From an uncultured Collinsella sp. (GTDB lineage: Bacteria > Actinomycetota > Coriobacteriia > Coriobacteriales > Coriobacteriaceae), in assembly GCA_900762015.1 (NCBI GenBank), contig CAAFEX010000025.1, positions 1 to 33,801 on the forward strand: a DNA stretch of 33,801 nucleotides, in the 5' to 3' direction. Positions 24,590-30,987 of this stretch are shown here, one piece after another. The notes below the pieces were generated by a model. The model was not told the DNA's origin and did no database searches. It was given only the letters and a program-made list of their open reading frames with translations. The position numbers were made by a program, and so were the translations under genes. Within the stretch, counting starts at the first letter, position 1; each line of letters begins with the position of its first letter.

Positions 24590-24684
24590 TTCCCCAGGCA
24601 CCCGATCTTGGGGCTCAAGTGGTCGGGCGTGACCCATTAGGTCAACGCCCGACCACTTTCACCCCAACCTCGGGCACCTGGGAA
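24590..24684. repeat. Long imperfect palindrome (95-nt hairpin) between nanA and nanK
   Basis: Two arms of about 45 nt fold back on each other. The core is a 13-bp perfect stem (AAGTGGTCGGGCG, 24617-24629, with CGCCCGACCACTT, 24646-24658), capped by TGACC/GGTCA around a CATTA loop. Outward lie TTGGGG/CCCCAA (24608-24613/24662-24667), CCCGA/TCGGG and CCCAGG/CCTGGG, separated by small internal loops. There is no T-tract after it. Possible identities are a REP/BIME-like palindromic unit, an mRNA-stabilising or processing structure, or an attenuator. No second copy is seen in this window. Confidence 0.7.
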
Positions 24685-24756
24685 ACCTTTACTGAGTTGC
24701 GGCGATAACACCGCCTTCATTTCCTGTAGTTGTTTTTATCTCCTAAGGAGAGCGAC

Positions 24757-25722
24757 ATGGAGAACAAGTACGTCTGCTCTGTCGATATCGGCGGAACTAA
24801 GATCGCGACTGCCATCATGGAGTACCCGGCTGACGGCAGCGTGCCCCATCCCGTTTTTGAGGCCGAGGTTCCTACCGAGGCCCAGGAGGGCGGCGAGGCC
24901 GTCTTCCAGCGTATCGAGGCGTCCATCAAGGCTGCTCTCGAGGCGAATCCCGATGTCGAGGTCCTTGGCGTCGGTATCGGTGCCGCCGGCGTCGTCGATC
25001 CCAAGACGGGCGCCATCGCGTATGCCAACGAGATCATGCCCGGCTGGTCCGGCGTTCAGTTGGGGCCGCGTCTGCGCGAGGACCTCGGTCTTCCCGTTGC
25101 CGTCGTAGGCGACGTGCAGGCTCATGCTCTGGGCGAGGCCCACTGGGGCGTCGGCAAGGGCAAGTTCTCCGTCTTGTGTCTTGGCATCGGTACGGGCATC
25201 GGCGGCGCATATGTCGAGAACGGCCGCGTGATGCAGGGCTTCCATGGTGCTGCTGGCCATATGGGCCACATCGAGTGCTCGGCTGCCGCCGGCATTCCGT
25301 GCGCCTGCGGGCGTTCCGGCCATCTGGAGTCGGTTGCTTCGGGCACATCCATTGGTCGAATGTACGATGAGCGTTTTGGCCGCGTCGACCCCAGCCGTCC
25401 TTCGGTCGGTCGCGATGTGAACGACCTGTGCCGTGCGGGCGACGCAAAGGCGACCGAGGTCATCCATGACGCCGGCTTTGCGCTGGGCGCCAGCTTGGGC
25501 TCGCTCGCTAACATCCTGGACCCTGAGGTCATCGTGCTTTCGGGCGGCGTGATTCACCAAGGTCCCGATTGGCGTTCGCAGACGTGGAAGGATTCGGTGC
25601 ACGAGGGCTATGCCAGCCAGGCGCTCGATCCGCTTCAGAACACACCGATCCTCATCGGTTCTCTGGAGGGCGATGCTCCGCTCATCGGTGCTGCTGAGCA
25701 TCTTCTTGCCTCGTTGAAGTAA
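24757..25722 (+). CDS. nanK: ROK-family sugar kinase, probable N-acetylmannosamine kinase
   Basis: In the operon context this kinase would phosphorylate ManNAc at C6 with ATP. The 321-aa product shows the ROK phosphate motif VDIGGTK (9-15), GVGIGAAGVVD, the catalytic Asp119 in GDVQAHALGE, and LGIGTGIGG. The zinc motif reads CACGRSGHLE (Cys182, Cys184, His189, Glu191), so the third Cys of the usual CxCGxxGCxE is His; another His lies in GHMGH (168-171). ROK kinases vary in sugar specificity, and a glucokinase activity cannot be excluded from sequence alone. ATG 24757 has AAGGAG with a 6-nt spacer. A hairpin (25739-25769) separates it from nanE. Confidence 0.85.
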   Translation: MENKYVCSVDIGGTKIATAIMEYPADGSVPHPVFEAEVPTEAQEGGEAVFQRIEASIKAALEANPDVEVLGVGIGAAGVVDPKTGAIAYANEIMPGWSGVQLGPRLREDLGLPVAVVGDVQAHALGEAHWGVGKGKFSVLCLGIGTGIGGAYVENGRVMQGFHGAAGHMGHIECSAAAGIPCACGRSGHLESVASGTSIGRMYDERFGRVDPSRPSVGRDVNDLCRAGDAKATEVIHDAGFALGASLGSLANILDPEVIVLSGGVIHQGPDWRSQTWKDSVHEGYASQALDPLQNTPILIGSLEGDAPLIGAAEHLLASLK

Positions 25723-25738
25723 ACGTATCTGCTGTAGG

Positions 25739-25769
25739 AGCCTCCCGAGACAACACGCCTCGGGAGGCT
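25739..25769 (+). promoter_or_regulatory. Intercistronic hairpin between nanK and nanE
   Basis: A perfect 11-bp stem (AGCCTCCCGAG, 25739-25749, with CTCGGGAGGCT, 25759-25769) has a 9-nt loop and is followed by GTTCTGAG, not a T-tract. It is 23 nt before the nanE ATG. Confidence 0.5.
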
Positions 25770-25792
25770 GTTCTGAGAAAGGTTGCAGCCTT

Positions 25793-26479
25793 ATGACCGT
25801 CGATCCTTTGATTCAATCCCTGAAGGGCAAGCTCGTCGTGAGCGTTCAGGCGTATATGGGCGAGCCGCTTCGTACGCCCGAGACCATGGCGCAAATGTCT
25901 CGCGCTTGCGAGCTCGGCGGCGCTGCCGCCATTCGCTGCCAGGGCCTTGCCGACATTGCCGCCATTAAGGGTCGCTGTGAGGTTCCCGTCATCGGCCTGT
26001 GGAAGGATGGGCACGAGGGCGTTTACATCACGCCGACGCTGCGTCACGCTCGCGCCTGCGTTGCTGCCGGTGCCGATATCGTGGCGATCGACGCCACCGA
26101 TCGTCCGCGCCCCGATGGCAAGACGGTCGAGGATACCTTCCGCCCGCTGCACGAGGAGGGTGTGCTCCTGATGGCGGATTGTGCCACCATCGAGGATATT
26201 CGCCGTGCTGTTGATATGGGCTTTGACCTGGTATCCACCACGCTTTCTCATGGCGTCGCCGCCATCGACTGCACCATGGCCGATGGCCCCGACCTGCCGC
26301 TCCTGCGTCAGGCGACTGAGGAATTCCCCGGCCTTCCCATCATTTGCGAGGGTCGCGTGCATACGCCCGAGGAGGCTCGCGCTGCGATCGATGCTGGCGC
26401 CTGGGCCGTTGTCGTCGGCACCGCCATCACGCACCCCACGAGTATTACGAGTTGGTTCAAGGCGGCGCTTGAGGCGTAA
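25793..26479 (+). CDS. nanE: N-acetylmannosamine-6-phosphate 2-epimerase
   Basis: NanE converts ManNAc-6-P to GlcNAc-6-P, which then enters the NagA/NagB route (not encoded here). The 228-aa TIM-barrel protein carries the family residues: AAAIRCQG near residue 45, Lys71 in VIGLWKD, YITPT, the signature AIDATDRPRP (98-107) and Glu186 in ICEGRVHTPEEA, then GAWAVVVGTAITHP for phosphate binding. ATG 25793 has AAAGG with a 10-nt spacer, rather far. It is the last gene of the sialic-acid operon and is followed by an intrinsic terminator at 26531-26567. Together with NanA this is the most diagnostic evidence that the operon handles sialic acid or ManNAc. Confidence 0.93.
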   Translation: MTVDPLIQSLKGKLVVSVQAYMGEPLRTPETMAQMSRACELGGAAAIRCQGLADIAAIKGRCEVPVIGLWKDGHEGVYITPTLRHARACVAAGADIVAIDATDRPRPDGKTVEDTFRPLHEEGVLLMADCATIEDIRRAVDMGFDLVSTTLSHGVAAIDCTMADGPDLPLLRQATEEFPGLPIICEGRVHTPEEARAAIDAGAWAVVVGTAITHPTSITSWFKAALEA

Positions 26480-26506
26480 GACAGGCCTCGTATCCGCTCT
26501 GGGCGC

Positions 26507-26512
26507 TATACT
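26507..26512 (+). promoter_or_regulatory. Candidate -10 box upstream of rapZ
   Basis: TATACT lies between nanE and the terminator hairpin at 26531-26567. No clear -35 is visible. If used, its transcript would carry that hairpin as leader before rapZ. Confidence 0.3.
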
Positions 26513-26530
26513 CAATATAGGCAATTGACC

Positions 26531-26567
26531 GCGCGGGATCCGGGTTGCTGGGTCCCGCGCTTGTTTT
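26531..26567 (+). terminator. Intrinsic terminator after nanE (in front of rapZ)
   Basis: An 11-bp stem (GCGCGGGATCC, 26531-26541, with GGGTCCCGCGC, 26550-26560, one G-U) with an 8-nt loop is followed by TTGTTTT. It ends only 14 nt before the rapZ ATG, so rapZ needs read-through or attenuation relief. Confidence 0.75.
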
Positions 26568-26580
26568 CGGGAGGCAGCAC

Positions 26581-27501
26581 ATGCAAAAGGGAGATGCCAT
26601 GGATGCGGCGGAGCGCTCGGAGCGCATCCCCGATATCGTCATCATCACCGGAATGTCCGGATCAGGCCGCACACAGGCCATGCACGTGTTCGAGGACATG
26701 GGCTATTTTTGCATCGATAACCTGCCTCCGCGTCTCATCGCCCAGCTTGCCGAGCTCGTCGGCATCAATACGGGCGTGGGCAGGCATCTCGCCGTCACCT
26801 GCGATTTGCGTAGCCAGGGACTGTTTGACGAGCTGCTCGATGCGGTCGCCGCGCTCGAGGAGCGCGAGATGAGCTGCGACATCGTGTTCCTGGAGGCTTC
26901 TGACGAGGTGCTGATTCGTCGCTACAGCGAAAATCGCCGCCGTCATCCCATTGCTAAGCCGGGGGAGACTACGGCCGATGCCATTCAGCGCGAGCGCCTG
27001 CAGCTGCAGGGCGTTCGCGACCGAGCCGATATGATTATCGACACGAGCCGTCTGCGCACCTCTGCGCTGCGCAACAAGCTGCGTATGGCATTTTCCGAGT
27101 TGTCCGACCAGCAGCTCATGGACGTTCACGTGTTCTCGTTTGGCTTTAAGCACGGTATGCCCGTCGAGGCGGACATTATGATCGACGTCCGCTTCCTGCC
27201 CAATCCGTTCTACGATCCCGAGATGCGCACCATGACCGGCCTCGATAAGAAAGTCTCCGACTTTGTTCTGGACCATCCCAAGACCCAGGAGTTCTGGAAG
27301 GCCTGGACGCAGCTGCTCGATACGGTCATGCCCGGCTATATCGCGGAGGGCAAGCCGCAGCTTTCTATCGCCATCGGTTGCACGGGCGGTCAACACCGCA
27401 GCGTTGCCATCGCCGAGGCCACGGCACGTTATTTGGAAGGTGCCCAATATCACGTGAGCATTTCCCACCGCGACCTGTCGCGCGCCAACACGAAAGCATA
27501 G
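26581..27501 (+). CDS. rapZ: RapZ/YvcJ-family nucleotide-binding protein
   Basis: This 306-aa protein belongs to the RapZ (YvcJ) family: nucleotide-binding proteins that in E. coli control the glmZ small RNA and in Gram-positives affect carbon and envelope physiology. The P-loop reads GMSGSGRT (24-31), with Arg in place of the Walker Lys, as I recall for other actinobacterial homologues. FCIDNLPPRLI, RRRHPIA and the C-terminal signature IGCTGGQHRSVAIAE confirm the family. Two start codons each have a good SD: ATG 26581 (GGGAGG, 6-nt spacer) and ATG 26599 (AAGGGAG, 5-nt spacer); the second gives a more usual N-terminus. whiA follows after 6 nt; the yvcK gene often found between them is missing. 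Confidence 0.93.
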   Translation: MQKGDAMDAAERSERIPDIVIITGMSGSGRTQAMHVFEDMGYFCIDNLPPRLIAQLAELVGINTGVGRHLAVTCDLRSQGLFDELLDAVAALEEREMSCDIVFLEASDEVLIRRYSENRRRHPIAKPGETTADAIQRERLQLQGVRDRADMIIDTSRLRTSALRNKLRMAFSELSDQQLMDVHVFSFGFKHGMPVEADIMIDVRFLPNPFYDPEMRTMTGLDKKVSDFVLDHPKTQEFWKAWTQLLDTVMPGYIAEGKPQLSIAIGCTGGQHRSVAIAEATARYLEGAQYHVSISHRDLSRANTKA

Positions 27502-27507
27502 GCCTGC

Positions 27508-28437
27508 ATGTCGTTTACCGCCGAGGTGCGTGACGAGCTCGCGCGCTGCGAACCCGAATGTGAATACTGCGACTTGTCGACGCTTGCCGCCCTCACGCGC
27601 GTGAGCGGTACGCTCTCGCTTACCGGCTCTGGGCGGTATCGTTTGACGGTTGCGACTGAGACGGGAGCCGTCGCGCGCACGATGATCACGCTGACGCATC
27701 GTATCCTTAAGCTCAAAACGGAGTTCACCGTCCGTAAATCTGTATTGCATAAGGTTCGAAACTACCTCATCACCTTGCCTGATCAGCCCGATTTGGATAA
27801 GGCTCTGGTGCTGCTGGGCATTCTCGACCGTAGGGGAGGGCTCGTCGCTGGTGTTCCCCGGCACATCGTTGCCCGTCCCTGCTGCAGGCTTGCCTACATT
27901 CGCGGCGCGCTCATCGCCGGCGGTTTCGTGGCCGATCCCCGCGGCGACTTTCATTTGGAGATCGCGGTGCAGGGCGAGCAGTATGCACGGGGCCTTTGCG
28001 ATCTATTGGAGCAGATTGGGGTCCATGCGCGCGTTAACGCGCGGCGCGGGTCCTTTGCTGTCTACATTAAGAGTGCCGAGGAGATTGAGCATCTTTTAAA
28101 GCTGATTGGTGCCAAGCGCAGCGTTGCCGAGATCGAGGAGGCGCGCGCGGTCAAGTTGGTTAAGAACGATGTGAACCGTCGCGTGAATGCCGAGCTGGCC
28201 AATCAGACCAGAAGTGCGGGTGCCGCCCAGCATCAGCTTGCGTTGATCGATGAGCTCGAACAGCGAGGTTTGCGCGACACGCTTCCGGACGCCTTGGCGG
28301 TCTTTTGCGACCTGCGCGAGCGCTATCCCGATCTGTCGCTGCGCGATCTGGGCGAGATGGCCGACCCTCCCTTGTCGAAGTCGGCCCTCTACCATCGTGT
28401 TTTGAGGCTTGAAAAGCTCATTGAAGCAAACAGGTAG
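27508..28437 (+). CDS. whiA: WhiA sporulation/cell-division regulator family protein
   Basis: WhiA is a conserved DNA-binding protein of Gram-positive bacteria, needed for sporulation septation in Streptomyces and linked to cell division and chromosome segregation in Bacillus. The 309-aa product has the N-terminal cap (SFTAEVRDELAR), a degenerate LAGLIDADG homing-endonuclease-like fold (CCRLAYIRGALIAGGFV and the LLKLIGAKRS region), and a C-terminal helix-turn-helix (SLRDLGEMADPPLSKSALYHRV). ATG 27508 is 6 nt after rapZ with only a weak SD, suggesting coupling to rapZ. No terminator is obvious before the gap promoter region. Confidence 0.95.
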   Translation: MSFTAEVRDELARCEPECEYCDLSTLAALTRVSGTLSLTGSGRYRLTVATETGAVARTMITLTHRILKLKTEFTVRKSVLHKVRNYLITLPDQPDLDKALVLLGILDRRGGLVAGVPRHIVARPCCRLAYIRGALIAGGFVADPRGDFHLEIAVQGEQYARGLCDLLEQIGVHARVNARRGSFAVYIKSAEEIEHLLKLIGAKRSVAEIEEARAVKLVKNDVNRRVNAELANQTRSAGAAQHQLALIDELEQRGLRDTLPDALAVFCDLRERYPDLSLRDLGEMADPPLSKSALYHRVLRLEKLIEANR

Positions 28438-28482
28438 TTGAGCGAAACTGCTACTATACGGATTTAACTGCTGTTTTACTCT

Positions 28483-28496
28483 TTAAAACGTTTTAA
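28483..28496. promoter_or_regulatory. Perfect 14-bp palindrome upstream of gap (LacI-type operator candidate)
   Basis: TTAAAACGTTTTAA is fully self-complementary with a CG centre. It lies 148 bp before the gap ATG and upstream of the best -35/-10 pair. It shares TAAAACGTTT-N-A with the nan promoter at 15849-15860. Confidence 0.5.
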
Positions 28497-28528
28497 CGTA
28501 AATTTGATTTTCAATTTCGAGCATTCTC

Positions 28529-28558
28529 GTGAAATTCAAGTCAAAAAAAAGGTATATT
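28529..28558 (+). promoter_or_regulatory. Candidate gap promoter
   Basis: GTGAAA (28529-28534) and TATATT (28553-28558) are spaced by 18 bp that include an A8 run, placing the start about 65 nt before the ATG. A partial dyad AATTTC/GAAATT (28513-28518/28531-28536) overlaps the -35. Confidence 0.45.
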
Positions 28559-28630
28559 AGGCGAGTGGTTAGTTTGTGGGCCTCAACGGCGGGCGCTGTA
28601 GCTCGCGGGGGCCTTACGAAAGGAGACACA

Positions 28631-29656
28631 ATGGCAGTAAAGGTTGCTATTAACGGCTTCGGTCGCATCGGTCGTCTGGCTTTCCGTCAGATGTTCGGTC
28701 ATGAGGGCTCCGAGATCGTCGCTATCAACGACCTCACCTCTCCCGATATGCTCGCTTACCTGCTGAAGTACGACTCCACGCAGGGCAACTACGCTCGCGA
28801 TCACGAGGTCGTTGCTGGCGAGGATTCCATCACCGTTGACGGCAAGGAGATCAAGATCTACAAGGAGGCCGACGCTAACAACCTGCCTTGGGGCGACCTT
28901 GACGTCGACGTCGTTCTCGAGTGCACCGGCTTCTACACCAGCAAGGCTAAGGCTCAGGCCCACATCAACGCTGGCGCCAAGAAGGTCGTCATCTCCGCTC
29001 CGGCCGGCAGCGATCTGCCCACCATCGTGTACAACGTCAACCATGAGACGCTGACCGCTGAGGACAACATCATCTCCGCTGCTTCCTGCACCACCAACTG
29101 CCTCGCCCCGATGGCCAAGGGTCTGAACGACTTCGCTCCCATCGTGTCCGGCATCATGACCACCATCCACGCCTTCACCGGCGACCAGATGCCGCTCGAC
29201 GGCCCGCAGCGCAAGGGCAACTTCCGTCGCTCCCGCGCCTGCTCCGAGAACATCGTCCCGAACACCACGGGCGCTGCCAAGGCCATCGGCCTGGTTCTCC
29301 CCGAGCTCAACGGCAAGCTCATCGGTGCCGCCCAGCGCGTCCCGACGCCGACCGGCTCGCTGACCAACCTCTACGCCGTCGTTGACAAGAAGGTCACCGT
29401 CGACGAGGTCAACGCTGCCATGAAGGCCTACGCCGAGACCATCTCCGAGACCTTCGCCTACAACGAGGACCAGATCGTCTCCCGCGACATCGTCGGCGAG
29501 ACCCACGGCTCCATCTTCGACGCCACTCAGACCATGTGCTCTGACCTCGGCAACGGCCAGACCCTCGTTCAGGTCACCTCTTGGTACGACAACGAGAACT
29601 CCTACACCTCTCAGATGGTCCGCACCATCAAGTACTTCGAGAAGTTCGTTGCTTAA
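28631..29656 (+). CDS. gap: Glyceraldehyde-3-phosphate dehydrogenase (type I)
   Basis: This 341-aa cytosolic enzyme oxidises glyceraldehyde-3-P to 1,3-bisphosphoglycerate with NAD. It has the Rossmann motif INGFGRIGR (7-15), Asp34 at the end of strand 2 (AINDL, favouring NAD over NADP), the catalytic Cys153 in SAASCTTNCLAP, the partner His180 in TTIHAFTGDQ, and the C-terminal WYDNENSYTSQM. ATG 28631 has AAAGGAG with a 5-nt spacer; the longer frame beginning at 28529 spans the promoter and is not coding. Codon use is strongly biased (TTC, AAC, ACC, CTC preferred), typical of a highly expressed gene. A terminator follows, so gap can be made in excess over pgk. Confidence 0.98.
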   Translation: MAVKVAINGFGRIGRLAFRQMFGHEGSEIVAINDLTSPDMLAYLLKYDSTQGNYARDHEVVAGEDSITVDGKEIKIYKEADANNLPWGDLDVDVVLECTGFYTSKAKAQAHINAGAKKVVISAPAGSDLPTIVYNVNHETLTAEDNIISAASCTTNCLAPMAKGLNDFAPIVSGIMTTIHAFTGDQMPLDGPQRKGNFRRSRACSENIVPNTTGAAKAIGLVLPELNGKLIGAAQRVPTPTGSLTNLYAVVDKKVTVDEVNAAMKAYAETISETFAYNEDQIVSRDIVGETHGSIFDATQTMCSDLGNGQTLVQVTSWYDNENSYTSQMVRTIKYFEKFVA

Positions 29657-29693
29657 TTTAGCTTTTAGCGAATAGCTCGTTGAGCGTCTAAAG

Positions 29694-29740
29694 AAGGGCG
29701 CGGCCTTATAGGGCTTACACCCTAGGGTCGCGCCCTTTTT
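29694..29740 (+). terminator. Terminator between gap and pgk
   Basis: AAGGGCGCGGCC (29694-29705) pairs with GGTCGCGCCCTT (29726-29737) with one G-U, an inner TAGGG/CCCTA extends the stem, and TTTTT (29736-29740) follows. It probably leaks, since pgk has no strong promoter of its own. Confidence 0.75.
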
Positions 29741-29750
29741 ATAAGAAATC

Positions 29751-29773
29751 GTCTGCCGTAATGGGAGGCAGAC
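29751..29773 (+). promoter_or_regulatory. Small hairpin in the pgk leader
   Basis: GTCTGCC (29751-29757) and GGCAGAC (29767-29773) form a 7-bp stem 23 nt before the pgk ATG. A TATAAG (29740-29745) just upstream might be a -10, but no -35 is seen. Confidence 0.3.
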
Positions 29774-29796
29774 ACGTACGAAAGGTAGAAGCAAAC

Positions 29797-30987
29797 ATGG
29801 CCTTTACCAAGAAGACCGTCCGCGACATCGATGTCGACGGCAAGCGCGTTCTCGTCCGCGTTGACTTTAACGTGCCTATCAAGGATGGCGTCGTTGGCGA
29901 CACCACCCGTATCAAGGCTGCCCTGCCCACCATCAACTATCTCGTTGAGCACAATGCTCGCGTCATCCTCATGAGCCACCTCGGCCGTCCCGATGGCACC
30001 GGCTTCCAGCCCGAGCTGTCCCTCGAGCCCGTCGCCAAGAAGCTTGCCGAGCTCTCTGGTCTTGACGTTGCCTTTGTTGCCGACACCTACGGCGAGAAGG
30101 CTGCCGAGGCTGTCGCCGCCGTCGAGCCGGGCAAGGTTCTCGTTCTCGAGAACGTCCGCTTCGATAAGCGTGAGAAGAAGAACGATCCCGAGATCGCCAA
30201 GAAGCTCGCTTCCTATGGTGACGTCTTCGTTCTCGATGCCTTCGGCACCGCTCACCGCGCCCAGGGTTCCGTCGTGGGCCCCGCCGCTTACCTGCCCGCA
30301 GTCGCTGGCTTCCTGCTCGAGAAGGAGGTCGACACGCTGACCGGCATCTTCGCCGAGCCCGAGCGCCCCTTCGTCGCTATCGTCGGCGGTTCCAAGGTTT
30401 CCTCCAAGATCGGCGTTCTCGATCACCTCATCGACTCCGCTGACACCCTGATCATCGGTGGCGGCATGGCCTACACCTTCTTCCTGGCTCAGGGCCTGAC
30501 CGTCGGTCAGTCCCTCAAGGAAGAGGACTGGGTCGAGCGCGCTGGCGAGATGCTCAAGAAGGCCGAGGAGAAGGGCGTCAAGATCCTGCTCCCCATCGAC
30601 AACCGCGTTGCCGATCACTTTGGCGAGGACGCTGTCCCCGAGGTTGTCGCTTCCGACGCTATCCCCGACGATCGTGAGGGCATGGACATCGGCCCCAAGA
30701 CCGAGGAGCTCTACGCCGAGGCCGTCAAGGGCGCCAAGACCGTGTTCTGGAATGGCCCCATGGGCGTCTTCGAGTTCGACAACTTTGCTCACGGCACCCA
30801 GGCTATCGCCGAGGCTGTCGCCGAGGCCGACTGCACCTCGATCATCGGCGGTGGCGACTCTGTCGCAGCTGTCAACAAGTTCAACCTGGCCGACAAGATG
30901 AGCTGGATCTCCACCGGTGGTGGCGCTTCCATGGAGCTCGTCGAGGGTAAGGCCCTGCCCGGAGTGGAGGCGCTTCTCGATGCCTAA
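29797..30987 (+). CDS. pgk: Phosphoglycerate kinase
   Basis: This 396-aa enzyme transfers the acyl phosphate of 1,3-bisphosphoglycerate to ADP. Visible family features are RVDFNVP near residue 18, SHLGRPDG, the nucleotide-site KVSSKIGVL, MAYTFF, GPMGVFE and the C-terminal GGGDSVAAV with the following STGGGA. Length is normal. ATG 29797 has AAAGG with an 11-nt spacer; the frame further upstream crosses the leader hairpin. It overlaps tpiA by 8 nt, so pgk and tpiA are translationally coupled. Confidence 0.97.
   Translation: MAFTKKTVRDIDVDGKRVLVRVDFNVPIKDGVVGDTTRIKAALPTINYLVEHNARVILMSHLGRPDGTGFQPELSLEPVAKKLAELSGLDVAFVADTYGEKAAEAVAAVEPGKVLVLENVRFDKREKKNDPEIAKKLASYGDVFVLDAFGTAHRAQGSVVGPAAYLPAVAGFLLEKEVDTLTGIFAEPERPFVAIVGGSKVSSKIGVLDHLIDSADTLIIGGGMAYTFFLAQGLTVGQSLKEEDWVERAGEMLKKAEEKGVKILLPIDNRVADHFGEDAVPEVVASDAIPDDREGMDIGPKTEELYAEAVKGAKTVFWNGPMGVFEFDNFAHGTQAIAEAVAEADCTSIIGGGDSVAAVNKFNLADKMSWISTGGGASMELVEGKALPGVEALLDA

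Noticed and set aside
15757..26570. Genomic island with integrase or att sites around the nan operon
   Set aside because: No integrase, transposase, tRNA or flanking direct repeats are seen, and codon use matches the neighbours.
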